This document shows, one piece after another, positions 48,458 to 61,610 of a stretch of 64,000 bases of DNA. Source of the stretch: Mesocentrotus franciscanus (lineage: Eukaryota > Echinodermata > Echinoidea > Camarodonta > Strongylocentrotidae); NCBI GenBank assembly GCA_037976565.1, contig CP137685.1, forward strand, positions 26,972,327-27,036,326, written 5' to 3'. Position numbers and translations under genes: made by a program. A model generated the notes under the pieces. That model saw only the letters and a program-made list of their open reading frames with translations, had not been told where the DNA came from and searched no databases. Positions within the stretch are counted from its first letter, which is position 1; each line of letters starts with the position of its first letter.

Positions 48458-48471
48458 CGGATCCGCCACTG
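48458..48471. mobile_element. hAT-like MITE right terminus
   Basis: CCGGATCCGCCACTG is the inverse of the CAGTGGCGGATCC type of terminus and is preceded by a C-rich stretch as in the other small elements here. I found no left end, so the element is truncated or too diverged to delimit. Confidence 0.4.
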
Positions 48472-49306
48472 AGTTATAGTAGTCCTGATACTACGAGATT
48501 GAATATAATGTTCACACCTGTCTTCGCGCTTTCTTGACAGTATCCTTACATGGTCATTTTCGAGGGTTCAATCATACATTTCCGACGAGTTACGCCCACC
48601 GCTCATTATACGATCTGACTATTAAAGATTCGATTTCGGAAAAAAATTGCATTAGAATTTGATACGAACATTAAATATTGTAAAATTCTAATGACCTAGG
48701 ATCTTAATAGTCATAATGATTAACAAAATCTAAATTTCAAGAGATGTCAAGATTCCTCGGAGGGGGAAAAAGCTAAATCGGCTTAGCATATTGGTGGCGT
48801 TGGGCCAGTAGTACGATTGTCTACAATTTGAAGCCGATTAGGCATGTATACTGACTAGAAGATTTAAATGCACTAAAATTCCGTTTGTTAGTATTCTTAT
48901 CATTATTCAGAACCTAAATCAGTAAGATGATGTTTTTTTAGGTTTTCACATCTAATAAAATTGCGATTCCTTCTAAAATCAGATCGCAGAAAGATCGTGT
49001 AGTGTGCGCTGGGCATTACGATACGGCGGGTCCAGGATTGTCCGAAAGTGGTGAGGTGAATTCTGCGGAGAGTTATTTGTCAAGAAACATGATTTTGTTT
49101 TCATTTCCTATCGGCACTCTCCAACCACTTGGGGTGATCCAAAACAACAAATACCATGATATAGTTTCCCGCGGGAATCATGTTTAACTTCGATCCCAAA
49201 TGTTCTAGTAAGGGTTTGCCGGCCTTTCACCCACGCCCATACAAATATTTTTATTCGAGAACATCATTCAACATTTTTGAATTGGACCATTGCATATATT
49301 CCGTAT

Positions 49307-49351
<45 letters not shown>

Positions 49352-52300
49352 TTCTTCTCTTCTCTCCGTATCTGTCGTTTGTTTGTAAATCAGACAGCTA
49401 TAAGGTGTTGTTGTGTATGGGACTTTACCAAGATTACATGATCTATTTTCCTGTCCCCGAAAGCACAATTCGTCCTCATCCGAAATTAACCAGGTGTCCT
49501 CCCTTCGTTATCGCTTTATCAAATACCACGTATGCCTGGCCCTACATATCGATCATTACACAGTCTAATTAGTCTGGATCTTTCGATTTGTAAGGTATTT
49601 CAGTAACTATGTCGCGAAAGAGTCCACCTGCTTCCATTAATTTCATGGCGCATTGTGCCCTTTCCATGTCTAGTTTAGTTCGATTCCTTGACGTCATTTT
49701 GAATAACTTGATATTTCTATCTCTGGAGCAATCACTCTTCCTTCTCTATTTTTTATTCTGCAAAGTTTCCTGCAACCAAAATTATAAACACTTATGATGT
49801 GCGCAAAATATCAAAAATGGTCGCCAGTAATTCAAGTGGTGCATTAACTATAGCTGACAATTCAAAAATAAAATTCATTGATGTTTTAAAAGAAATGTGT
49901 TGTTTCACTGATTTCTGATTAAAACTGTAGGTATCTGTCGAACCTCGTTCACTGTGTAAATACGGAATTTATTATTTTGGGGTATTAACTTAAACTCTAC
50001 ATAATGGGTTCCTAGTTTGATAGAAAATTGTTTGCCCAATTCCTTTCCTCATAATGGATTGAAATCAAATAAGGTCTTTTTCGTCAGTTGCTATGGGTTT
50101 CTCTTATCGTCTTTGCATTCAATGTAGACCTTATAGACCCCACGTACATGAATCCCCTGGGCAAACACTATACACTTGTGTATTGACAGGATTGACAGGA
50201 CCAATTTATAAAGGCCCTGTTTTTCAAAGAAAGTGATAATCACGTGTTAAATTGTGAATTAGTGACGCGCTTTGCACAGTAATTCGCCCCTGTCCGTCGT
50301 GTAATCTTATCCGTGTGCTTGAATCGTATCAAACTTGGCGGTCCTTTAGTGAAGCACAATGACGACCAAATCAACAGAATACGCTCAGTAGTATAAACAG
50401 GGCATGTTTTCTTTTAAAATACACTTCTTCTATGAGCCGAGCAATAATATACCATCAGCGTTAATGCAACCGTGAAAAAGCGCGTGAAAATTCCTCTAAG
50501 TATCAAAAAGGGTTTTCACTTTGTGCGGGAAAAAAAGGAGCGCGGAATTAAAAAAAAAAAAATGGCGCGAAATTAGGACGCATGTGCTGCGTTTTGGATA
50601 TAGCCTTATGTCATGCTGAGATAATACAGAAACCATGTCGAAATAACACCCGAGGATATACATTCTGAGGTTGTTGTTGTTATCTCTCCAATGTCTTACC
50701 GTGCATCTCTCAACGGCATATCACAATAAACCCTCGAGTAGCATTAGGGCCTTTTTGATCAAGAGATCGTATGCATCCCCTTCAGAAATCATTTTTGTCT
50801 GACGTCAATGGTGAAGGAGCCTAACATTATTTATCATAAGCAATCGCTGTACAGAGTAAACCAGCAAAACGCTTTGGAATCGTGGGGCATTACCTTTTGG
50901 AAGAAGAGCTACGAGAGTAAGTAAAAAGGCTAACGACTGAAGGTCGATAGGACCAAACAAATCCCCCCTTTTTTTTAAATTTCGGTCTCACGGCCCTCCA
51001 TGGTCCTTCTGAGTTCTGACTACAGGTGTGAGTATATCCGCGAGGCCGACTATTCTGGTCCGTACATCATCAGTAGAGTAGAACCAGAAGATCTGCAAGA
51101 CCACTTTTGGGAATGCTTTTGGCCTTCCATCTCGCTGAACTAGGATAAACCTTAATATCGCAACAACAAGAAACCCTTTCTACCCTAACTAGTAATGATA
51201 AAACGTGATGTACAGCGCTCATATACAACGATACTCATTAAGATTTATAGCTACTCATCAACAGAACGGGGGCGGGGGAGGGGTAATATGAACATAAACA
51301 CGTCAAATGTTTGGGGGCAGCAGAAACGAGACTTGCACATTTGTCGCAGTATTCATTATTTTCTTTTGTCTGCTGAGAGCTGAATGGACGTAAATTTGAT
51401 GTTTAAGGATAAAGTTAACGGCCTTCTGCTTCTCGACAGATCAATAGTTACCCAAGAAGCAACGAGATAGAAATGGTGACATCCAAGCCAGTACACAGTC
51501 GTATACAAGCTTGTGGACAGTCGAAGAAACATTCTCTTCTTAACGTCAACACTACTAACCTTTCACAGTGTGTGTATTCAGGTCCTTAATTTTCATCGCT
51601 CAATATGGTGTGAGGTGCTTTCCTTTACTCAGATTTCATCGATTCCTTTATGATTTGACATTTCCATCAATTACATATCTATCGATTTATCCAGGGTTTT
51701 AAAAATCATACTTTACACGGTTTTTCTCATTTTTTAGGGTCACCCTACTGCCTTGATCTCGTACTTGCTAGACGAGCTACATTCTTCTTGGAAATAAAAT
51801 TGTTTATTGCAATTCTAACCCATGCATACTTTCGTAAACGAATACTTAACAAAATTTCATTCAATGGCTTATCTCTCGGTTTTCTAAGATGAAAAGTTGT
51901 CATGTAAGTAGCGAAACAAAACAGATGCAATGCTGTTTATTATATCTACATAAAGAAGTAAAATGTATAAGACTGCACTAAAGGGCTGGGGGATTAGATG
52001 TATTTACTTTGGCTAAAGAAGGAATTAATCTATGCAGGTACCGTATGAAAAGCCCACATCTTTGATGGCTTAAATGGATGATGCTGAAGGTCAGATTGTT
52101 CGTGGCAAAGATGATAAATATCTCAAGAGATGAAATAAGCATTCATTACGTATTTTACTGTATATTTTTCTTGTATTTTGGTATGTTATATCATTTCTTG
52201 TACCATATACAACTTTTGCTTTATTATTGTGTGAGAACATAACAAGCTGACAGAATTTCCAAACTTTTTACGTCTTCTCCCGTGAAAATTTGTAATGAAC

Positions 52301-54327
52301 AATATAGTAATTTTTTTGTTTTGTTAATGAGTATATTCAGCGCATGGTTTCCGTAACTCCTATAGGGATAAATCTTATGAGAAAATTTTCTAATAATCCT
52401 TCATTCTTAAACCTACTTCAAAATTTATTTAAAAGTACATATAGTCTGAGAGGTACATTTTTATGAGATAAATATTTAATTATGAATGAAGCCGCAAAGG
52501 GTATAAACTCAGATGCGCTCCCAAAATAATCCAAAAAACCGTTAATGGTAGCAAAACTTATCGCAAGGCTAGTGGCAAACATGTACAAGACACTGACAAT
52601 AATTGTATCACAATATCACTACTCTCATATGTAAACTTGAACTATATATTACGCGTTGTCAGGCAATAGATAACCATGTTTTGTTTTCATTACCGTGATG
52701 AATCTAAAGCTCCTCTAATCCTACTCTCAAAAAGCGATCTCTGCCCTAGTATATTTGACCTTTTTCAATTATTGAGAAATATGGGAAAATAGTCTAGTAG
52801 TGGGATGAATTACAGTCATATAAATGTTATATATGACAATTTGTGTACCAATTGTGTACTTCTATTTGGGGTAGACTGTTTTGGCAAATGGATGTCCAAC
52901 ATTTCAAATCCTTTTTCCGTAACGCATAAACTTATCACGACATTTTTAACAAATTTGTAACAAATTGAAAATAAATTTATCACGGGTCAGGAATTATATG
53001 GTCTGAATTGGTAAGGAAACTAAAAATATTTGTCAAATTATTTATCAATACACTTTGCAAGCTCTGAAATAAGGGTGAGAAATTATTGGGAAATCGTGGC
53101 GGATGTAATATGTTGATGTGAAGGTTACATACAGATCTTTCCTGCTCTGATATAAAGGTCAATCCGGTTCCATACAACACCGTTAATGACTTTAATTACA
53201 TTATGTTCGATACCTGAAAATGGACTTAAAGGGACTCTTCACTCATTAGAACCTTGTGAATTATGTGCTCATATAATTTTGTTTAGGGGCAGAAATGAGT
53301 CATACACTCTTCTTTTACTTCTTTCTGAATACCGTACCAATAACTGAGCATGATAAATGAGTGAATGAAGCATGTGACATGAACTGCCATTCGTCTTTTT
53401 TGGTGAGGTCTACTTTATTATAATTTTCGATGTTAAACGGAGACAATAATGTTGGCTATTGTACCGTGTAAATCAATTATCTTTATTATCTTTATTTAAA
53501 AATAATCAGAGAAGAAAAACATTTTGTCGCTACGTATTCCTCAATAATTATTGCAGTCACTTGAAACTGCTAAGAGACAACGCATTGCTCACCATCCTTA
53601 ACAAAACATAGATAACAAATTATCTAAGAATAAAAATGATGCTGTTTTGCGAAAACCTAAGTGATTACGGTGAGTCACGTTTCGGTAAGAGTGCGGGGGA
53701 AGATAGGAATAGGTCAAAAGGGTTTTGCGGCCTCTTCATTTATCAGACGATGAGTAATGAATGTTACTGATTAGTTAGGAGTAGTTCTCCTTCTATCAGT
53801 GGTGAGGTCGCTAACATAATTATTGTTAACCTCTACCTTTGTTAAACTTAGGTAACATCAATGCTATGGAATGCTTATGCCAGGTTACGGAAGTGATTAT
53901 TGGACGTGTTATCAAAGGTTTTGGGGTCTGTTACAAACATGTTACACGTACGTCCAGATGCATTTATAACTATATATATATAACTAGTACAAAACGTTCG
54001 AAAGCATCCATTTTTATTGAAATGGAATTTGGAATTTGGGATGTCTTAAAACGTTTCTCTTCTTGGATTCAATATCAGAAAAAGACAGTTACAGAGCTGT
54101 CACCATGCAACATTTAGGAGACGTGAAAGAAGTCTCAGAGGAAACATTTGCTAGATTTGCTTTTAATTCCTTGGATATAATTTCATAATGTTCACTCTGT
54201 CGCTATTAAGATGTTTTCACTATTGTTTTTAAATAATTATTAACTTTTTATGCCACTTTCTGCACGTAAATTTGACCCAATAAATATGTGTTTCATTTTT
54301 TTGTAAACACTTTTCGGAATAATATAC
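48472..54327. other. No gene seen; one CT tract
   Basis: A nearly pure (CT)n run lies at 49309-49350. It underlies frames on both strands around 49180-49572. The remaining ~5.8 kb is AT-rich with short frames and no structure that I can support. Confidence 0.45.
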
Positions 54328-54401
54328 GTGTGTGCGTGTGTGCGTGTGTGTGTGTGTGTATGGGTGTGTGTGCGTGTGCGTGCGTGTGTATGTGTGTGTG
54401 T
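54328..54401 (+). repeat. (GT)n microsatellite with GC interruptions
   Basis: GT repeat interrupted by GCGTGT and TATGGG. Frames on both strands (Thr/His or Cys/Val repeats) are artefacts. Confidence 0.95.
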
Positions 54402-54536
54402 AATTGGGTTTTTACTGACGTGTATCAATCAGATATGATTATTTACGTCTGGGGACCGACCTTTAACGTCACCATCCGAAAGACGTAAATCTAAGTCATT
54501 CAGTCTCTTTCAATACGTTTCTTTTTAATTATCAAA

Positions 54537-54603
54537 ATGATAATAATAATAATAAGGATAATAATAATAATAGTAATAATAATAATAATGATAATAATGA
54601 TAA
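54537..54603 (+). repeat. (AAT)n microsatellite
   Basis: AAT repeats with occasional GGA and TAG interruptions. No SINE body is evident next to it. Confidence 0.9.
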
Positions 54604-54648
54604 GAAGAAAAATAATATATTAATATATTAATTATTTGTCTATCGTGT

Positions 54649-54768
54649 GGATGTTTCCTTCAGGTATGGTATATATACAAAATGTGGAGTTAGTAATTTC
54701 TACATCATAAACTGAAACATGTGTGCTGTAGCCATGGTATCGATTCGGTGTAAAGATGTCACAGGTAA
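54649..54768 (+). repeat. Dispersed ~115 bp repeat, copy 1
   Basis: TCCTTCAGGTATGGTATA.ATACAAAATGTGGAGTT.GTAATT, then CATCATAAACT and CTGTAGCCATGGTATCG.TTCGGTGTAAA.ATGTCACA, recurs at 58175-58289 in the same orientation. In this copy it leads into AT-rich sequence holding the palindrome at 54791. Confidence 0.8.
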
Positions 54769-54790
54769 AAATATCACAATTAAAAATGCC

Positions 54791-54818
54791 AGATGTAAAA
54801 ATGTAATTTTTACATCTG
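54791..54818. repeat. Short palindrome
   Basis: AGATGTAAAAATGTAATTTT continuing to TACATCT forms an inverted repeat with arms of about 11 bp (AGATGTAAAAA with its inverse) around a 6 bp loop. Confidence 0.7.
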
Positions 54819-56190
54819 ACAATTTTACCTAGCACCGCTATATCATGGTGTTAGAAAATTTTTTTTTTCTTTTAATTCTTATAGGCATGTACTTTATCAG
54901 AAGCATCCGTTCAATGGCCTCTATCTAGTTTCGGTGATAATGTATATTGTGATCATAAATGCTCCTCAACTTTAAATGAGAGTGAAAATGAGAGAGTGAG
55001 TTTATGGGGTATTAAAATAAGGAGTGTGAAGATTGTGAGAGATACGAAGCGAAATAATGTTATGGTCGAAGTCATGCGAAGAGCACTATAGGCATTGACA
55101 ACATGTTGTATAAAATGGATTTTTACCGCCAAGAAAAAGCGCCAGGATCAATGTTGAGGGGGATCAATCGTCTGATCAGGAAATGTCACATTAGTGTTCG
55201 ATTCATTGGTCCGAAATTTACCAGATCGCTCTTTTTCAGTGAATCGCACAATTTGAACATTACTTCCTCGAGGTACATGTTAGCCTACAATGTGTAATGC
55301 CATGCACTTTAACTCCAGTCTGCTAATAGATTTTCATTGGACTCTAATCAGACTTCTTTGTACTAACAGACTCATTTCTTTTCCGGAGAAAAATAAGTCT
55401 CAACTTAATGAACCTCTTAAAGTGACTCGGTAACATTGCCTCAGATTCTAAAAAGAAATCCTGGTTTTAGCTCATGCTGCAATCATAATTATAAACCTTT
55501 GGGTCAGTCAGGAATCCCATGACTTTTACAAGCCAATCGCCTGTCTGATTATCAAGATATTTATGATTGGAAATCGAAATTTCATTTTTCGTTTTCCTAA
55601 CGGTTTTTATAACACTACAGTCTATTGGGGGAAATAGGTATGGTAAAACCGGTCACTCAAATATTTTGACTTTTTAGCACTTCATGATCATTTTGAAGCG
55701 CAATTTTTTTAGGGCTTCAACATTACACCATATCACAGACACTGATAATGCGTAGGGCCATGCATCTCAGATTTAACCTTGTTAAACGATGCTTTTAAGA
55801 AGAAAACAAATTAGACAAACAGCAACGGTCGTATCTAGACTAGTGGATGTAAAAGTACTTGTACCTTCCACTTTATTCCAATCACACATGAACCCTTGTC
55901 AAACACGGGAAAGAGGAAATGAAATAAAAGAGGCGGTGATTGAGAACTATTTGAATTCACGTCACAGGTTGCCACTTAATATCAAGGGTTCTAGAATAAT
56001 CACAGACTCAGAATTGACCCCTCACTTCAGTTTTATGTAGAAGAAATACGTGCCCTGCCTGCCCTTTTCATGTTTCTGTTTTGTGGGACTTTTTATTGTT
56101 CTGTTTTGTGTAGTTATAATGTGTCTATGATATTTCATCTAACTTCCCAGCACTATTCTGCTATTTTACTTATTTTTCATATCGATCCGA
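54819..56190. other. No gene seen
   Basis: Short frames (55103-55297 and 55789-56040, plus) have no recognisable domain. Confidence 0.4.
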
Positions 56191-56290
56191 AGAGGTGCAC
56201 AAGCCCATTGGACATGATTGAGCCGGAAGGTCCTAGGTTCGAAACCCAGTCTAAATACTATTATTCCTGTTTAATACCGCAGTCACCCTG
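56191..56290 (+). other. tRNA-like sequence, possibly a SINE head
   Basis: AAGCCCATTGG (56201-56211) resembles an A box and GGTTCGAAACCC (56236-56247) is a good B box. The 35 bp spacing is shorter than in tRNAs and I cannot fold a cloverleaf, so this is at most a decayed tRNA-derived element. Confidence 0.4.
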
Positions 56291-56524
56291 GCGAGGACGA
56301 CACAAGAGCAAACAAAATATATCGGACAAAACGTTTTTTTAGAACTTAATCTAGGTCAACTTATAGTTTTGCGATAAAAATTCCTTCTGGGTAAAATTTA
56401 CTGAACTGAAAATAATTCATCCTCGATTTTATAATTCCATGATTTAGATTGAGAAAAATAAAATGAGAAATTATTCAACACGATTTTATAACGTCAACCA
56501 TTAATCCGCCACCCCCACCCCCTC

Positions 56525-56723
56525 TTTCTCTCTCTCTTGTTTCATAATTATATATTGTTAAGTAGCAAATAAAATTATTGAAACTAATGCGTCATTGAAG
56601 GACATAACTTCAATAATTATACAACAATAAAGGTCTCCCCCTGCCCCTTTCTCCATTTTCTCTCTCTTGTTTCATCATTTTATATAATTAAAATGATGAA
56701 ACTAATGCGTCATTGAAAGACCC
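56525..56723 (+). repeat. ~130 bp tandem duplication with palindromic core
   Basis: Two units share a CT tract, TTGTTTCAT.ATT and GAAACTAATGCGTCATTGAA at a 130 bp offset. In unit 2 the core GTTTCATCATTTTA...TAAAATGATGAAAC (56669-56702) is a perfect inverted repeat of 14 bp arms. Unit 1 has a decayed, wider version. Confidence 0.8.
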
Positions 56724-57307
56724 ACTGAGATTTCTCTTGTGCTTGCTTCTTCTAATAAAACGTTATTTTGAATACCGCTTGTACTATTAAATCACAAAAA
56801 TTAAGTTCTTGCAAAATTAAGTCACCACGTAACCACGTTATATGAATAAAATATCTTAAAACATAGATTCACATCAGCTTGTTGGTTGTTGCCCTCTCTA
56901 TTTTCAGCTTGGGGCCTGTCCCTTTCGGCGGCCACTAAATTTGATTTTCTAATTAAAATGAGTGCCCTCGTTATGTAGGTGTTGCGATAACTTCGATCAT
57001 GGAGATATTATACATTACATTTCTTTAATTCCCCCCCCCTTTAAAGCCCCTGACATGTTAAATAGATAACAGACATCGGTTCATTTTCGGTCATTGTACC
57101 AGCTGTTGTGGGTATAATGCCTTGGCAAAGGGCAATGTTCGTGTATGTAAAGCTTTACCCCAATATAGAAGGCTTCATATGCAACTGTGTTTAATGTCAC
57201 GTCAAAAGATATTTGTTCTTTTAATTGGCATGTCGAACACATTATATCTTTCTTATTCATCTGCCGATGCTTGACGGAAAAGGAAAGCGCTAAACACATG
57301 CATGAAG
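56724..57307. other. No gene seen
   Basis: AT-rich with a C run near 57030. Confidence 0.45.
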
Positions 57308-58093
57308 TTAAAGGCTAAGTCCACTCCAAAAATAATGTGCTTTTAAATAGATGCAGAAAAAGGAGAAAAACAGAGCAAAAAAAAATTTGAGTGAAATCGG
57401 ATAACTAATAAGGAAGTTATGAATCTTTTGGGGGGTATATGAAAAAGTATGGAACAATGGAAATCACTACACAAATTGCCAATTTGGTTATCAGTAAATT
57501 TTATCACGTCATTGCCTCACTGTTTATCAATTGCTTTATATATTTTTATCCCATTAATTTCCCTTTTTATCCCCCCAAATTTGATTTCCCCATGCCTTTG
57601 CCCAGGTTATATGACTTGTATCATATTGCGTGCATGACATTTCACAAAATATTTTATGAACTTTGAAGAATTGATACTATTTTCTGAATATTGTATATTC
57701 ATAATCATTAATTTTTATGTAAATAGTTTATCAAATTCATATTTTTCATGATTTAACTTTAAAAAATTACTCTATTTTAGTCCATCCACACAAAAACATA
57801 TTACCATCAATATAACTTGGATGCTGGTGTGAGGAAATAAGAATTTTGAGGGGAAAATGGGTAATCTATATTATCAATATAAAGAAAACAATTAGTGGAT
57901 AGTGAGGCAATGACGTCACAGACTCATGACTGAGTTGCCAATTTGTCTTGTGATTTTCAGTTTTTCATGTCATTAAAAAATCATAAGTTTCTTATCAGTT
58001 ATCCAATTTTGCTATATCTTTTTTTGATTGGTTTGTCTGGTTATTTTCCTTCTATTGAAAGTAAGTTATTTTTGGAGTGGACTTGCACTTTAA
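57308..58093. mobile_element. 786 bp palindromic element flanked by TTAA
   Basis: TTAA at 57308-57311 and 58090-58093. The left end AAGTCCACTCCAAAAATAA is matched in inverse by TTATTTTTGGAGTGGACTT. Further inverse blocks include GGATAACTAATAAGGAA, AATTTGGTTATCAGTAA-type sequence and GACGTCATTGCCTCACT, the last near 57508 and 57901. The paired ends therefore extend well over 100 bp and the whole element is loosely palindromic. Open frames inside (57439-57666, 57449-57637 and 57943-58221) are AT-rich and unrecognised. Confidence 0.85.
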
Positions 58094-58174
58094 TGTCAAT
58101 CGTTTTGTTTCTGTTTGCGATTACGTTAATGGGAAAAACAGTCGAAAAAATACTAATGACCGACAATATACGGT

Positions 58175-58289
58175 ATAGCTTCCTTCAGGTATGGTATAAA
58201 TACAAAATGTGGAGTTGGTAATTCCTTCATCATAAACTTAATCATGGGCGCTGTAGCCATGGTATCGGTTCGGTGTAAATATGTCACAT
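58175..58289 (+). repeat. Dispersed ~115 bp repeat, copy 2
   Basis: Same sequence as 54649-54768 with scattered changes. It starts ~80 bp after the end of the TTAA element at 57308-58093. The right boundary is near ATGTCACATT. Confidence 0.8.
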
Positions 58290-58992
58290 TTTATCAATTC
58301 TTTATTAATTGCTGTATGTAACGTGAAATAATCTGGGTACCATACATTGTATTTGATTGAGGGTACAACAGTTATAAAAGTCAAGAGCACACTGAACAAA
58401 TGGATTGAAAATGAAAACCGGTTTGAAGCTGATATGCCTGGCTAATCTTGAGTTCCGAGCATTGAGCATGAACATTTCGAGAGAAAGTAGCTGAAAGTAA
58501 TTATGACTTTCTTTCATTAGCTGGATTGTTTGGACCAAGGAGATTCTAGACGACAATCTTGTTTGGACCAACATAATATAAACAAACCACTAGCAACGTG
58601 CTGGAAAGCACATTCGCTGAAAAGCAAATCTGACATTTGCACTTAGCATGCTTTGAACTCGTGTTATGCTCGTGGGTCGAGAATATTAACTCTTTTTCCT
58701 TATTTGTCCTTGTTCTTTACTCCCTATTTTTAGAATTGGTATTAACATTTGTGGTAAGTTTCGTTTAATATGATGAGAATGCATTTTGGCTATCACCAGA
58801 AGTCTAGATTACCATTAGTTGGTTTGATTGGATGGAAATAAGCAGTATTAAAAAGTGACAACGAAGAGTAGATTCAGCGTATAGCCAGCCTGTCTTTTTT
58901 AAGACAGTCGCCTCTTTACATTAATACATGACAAAAGTTGTAAGATGCGCGTTTGAAAGCAAACTAGAACGGGAATGTGTATTATTACCATC
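58290..58992. other. No gene seen
   Basis: Nothing recognisable; small minus frame 58305-58574 has no known domain. Confidence 0.45.
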
Positions 58993-59300
58993 TCTCTCTC
59001 TCTCTCTCTTTCTCGTGCCATATCCATTAGCTCTCCCTCTGGACATCATTCGAGTCAATTTGTATAATGTGTAACTATCAAATTGCACATCTTATACTCC
59101 CTGCCTATTTCTTCTTCCCTTTTTCTTTTTCTCTTCTAATCCCACCCTCTCTTTTGTCGAAACCTTTCTTCTCCCCCCTCGTTTTATCAACTTTGTTTAT
59201 TTTCTCGCTAGTTCTCAATGTATACGACTTCTATCTCAATGGATTTATGGAGCGATATCCCCCCGTCTCTCTCTTTCTCTCTCTCTCTCTCTGTAGGTGC
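58993..59300 (+). repeat. Dispersed repeat with CT tracts, copy 2
   Basis: Matches 38866-39310 in order: CT run, CGAGTCAATTTG, GTGTAACTATCAAATT, CACATCTTATACTCC, CTCAATGTATA, CT run. CT-tract lengths differ between copies. Confidence 0.75.
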
Positions 59301-61587
59301 CATATCTATTTGATTCGAGGAATTGTGCTGTTTCACAACTCTCTGGTTTTATCCTTCTTCATTAGCTTCATTCCCTGATGTTTCACTCCCAACTATTCAT
59401 CGCTAGGGTTCCCACCTTCCTCTACTCCTTTCCCCCCTCGGTCTTTCCTGTCAACATGGTCCATGCCAGATTCCCAGAAAGTAACAACTATGAAAACAAA
59501 ATGGCCACAATAATGTTGAATTTAACAATGAATGAACCCGTGAAAATTAAATGATGGTGATGAGGAATTCAAGCTGCTATGAGGACAAGGTAGAACGTCG
59601 AGTATGGCAGATGTCTGTATCGATTCCGGATATTTCATTCAGCCTTCGCCCACAATAATAAAAAAGCAGTCAGTCTGTTGATCAAATCTAGCTTGGCGTC
59701 GCTGAAGTCATTAATACACTACTTTTCAAAATCAAATAAACACGCAATCAATCAAATTATTATTGCATTAAGCCCGTTCCCATCCAAAGATTATCAGCGT
59801 TCTTATATTACTCGCACTTGACCGTGTCATGAGAGTACTTTTTTTCGAAATTAATTATTGTTTTAAAGGTAGAATTTAGTACTGGTCATGTGATTGAAAT
59901 TATTCTCAATTTTCTTTATTTCTTTTTTTATGGAAAGTTTGGCAATGAAATTCATAGAATTTTTAATATTTTTATGTTTATAAATTATCAAAGTGATGGG
60001 AAAAAGTGATATGATTCGCTTTCTTTCCATTCCATCCGCTTCTATTTCCTCCTTTTTGTCTCGCCCCATGCTCTTGTGTCTATAAATGGGAATCCTTTGA
60101 TTTGATCAACTTGTTCAGGCTGCAGCCTTTGGCGTCTCTAGATTGGTTTATGACTATTTAGTAACAGGTGACAGCGTAGGCAACTTATCTTGTAGTTTAA
60201 ACGTCTCTCTGACGTGGGCTCAAAACGGAATTGACTAATGACCTGTTATCTATACGGGAGGCGCCTACAAAGAGCGATGGGATTCTTCAACTATTGTGAC
60301 GTCACAAGAACGAATGCCTCTTGGCCCTAATGTATATCCTTCGGGAACACACAAATGATAGATAGGAACACGGATTCATGCCCGTGCTCCATACTGCACT
60401 TAGCTCAAGATGCTGCTTGACATTTCCGTATTTTCGCATTGTTGCAGGCTTCAAAATTCAAGTTGAATAGGAGACTATACCAATGCGTGTTAACACTTGT
60501 TCAACTTTGACCTGCCTCAGCTACATAAAATGGAACAATAGAGACATCTTATTTCATGAATCATCTGTATTTAGCTTGGCACAAAATTATAATCGCACAG
60601 AAATGGAAAAAGCGTTATGAAAGTTAAAGTTCATGCATTTATTAAAGCACGAAAATATGCACCAACATTTTTTTCTTAAAGAAACATTAATCAACGGAGT
60701 CACAATGTAAGTATCAAGTGTGTTTGAAACGTGTATACATAATGTTAGAACTTTTTATCCGTAAGTATAATTTTTCTTGTCGATAGTAAAGCAGGGCTTA
60801 ATGTTACAATTTATGTTAACTTACCTATATTTTATTCAGATATTTTGTGTGCCGCGAATGATATGTCGTTGCGTATGTGTAAAGCAATGTTAAAACAAAA
60901 TTATACAGAAATTATTCTAAGCTTTAGTATTTAGTGAAGATGGTGGAATCACATGTAAAAACGGAAGAACAACCTAATAATTCAATTTAATTTGTGTTTT
61001 ACACCTACAAATTATGTTTGTCTCTATACACTAAACGTTGTGTACGCCTATGGGTAAAGTGATGCAATACAATATTATGCCCCCCCCAAAAAAAATGGTG
61101 TTAAGTTAATGTAAGCAAACGCTGAAATAAAGTCGTAGAATTTCCTAAACAATTTAGTTTAATGGCATGAAACAACGTTCAATGATAATTTACATTTTGT
61201 ATTGTATAAGTGGACAAGTTACTTCCTCTTTGAGGGACAGGCCTCTTCTTTCAAATGCACCGTGACATTTTATGAGGCAGTCGTATATCTCGAGCTGGCA
61301 GGCACAAGTGCGTGATTAATGCTAACCAATCGTGCTTAAAGCTGCGTTTAGATATGTTGCTGATAACCGCCCCAAAAAAGAATGGCATAGGCCTAGAGCC
61401 GCTTCAATTTCACTTACCTTATACAGATACGTGAGTACATGTATGCTAAAGGCATTGGTTGCGTGTACCTATACTTTTTTACCCGGTTGTACTACACATG
61501 CTCAAGCCACAATTGCTCCGCGGTCAAAATCCTACACAAACTGAATTCCTAACTTAAAACCTGGACTAATCGCTATACCTAATTTAA
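59301..61587. other. No gene seen; fragment of the TTAA family
   Basis: TTAAAGGTAGAATTTAGTAC then TGGTCATGTGATTG at 59863-59900 matches the start of the 395 bp TTAA MITE family, but the rest of the element is not recognisable. No coding sequence is supported. Confidence 0.45.
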
Positions 61588-61610
61588 CCTTTACCCTAAC
61601 CCTAACCTAA
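61588..61610 (+). repeat. Short interstitial telomere-like run
   Basis: ACCCTAACCCTAACC with adjoining TTTAACCTTT is about two and a half units of the CCCTAA telomere repeat. It is too short to indicate a chromosome end. Confidence 0.5.

Noticed and set aside
61588..61610. Telomere repeat suggesting a chromosome end
   Set aside because: Only two to three units, surrounded by ordinary sequence.
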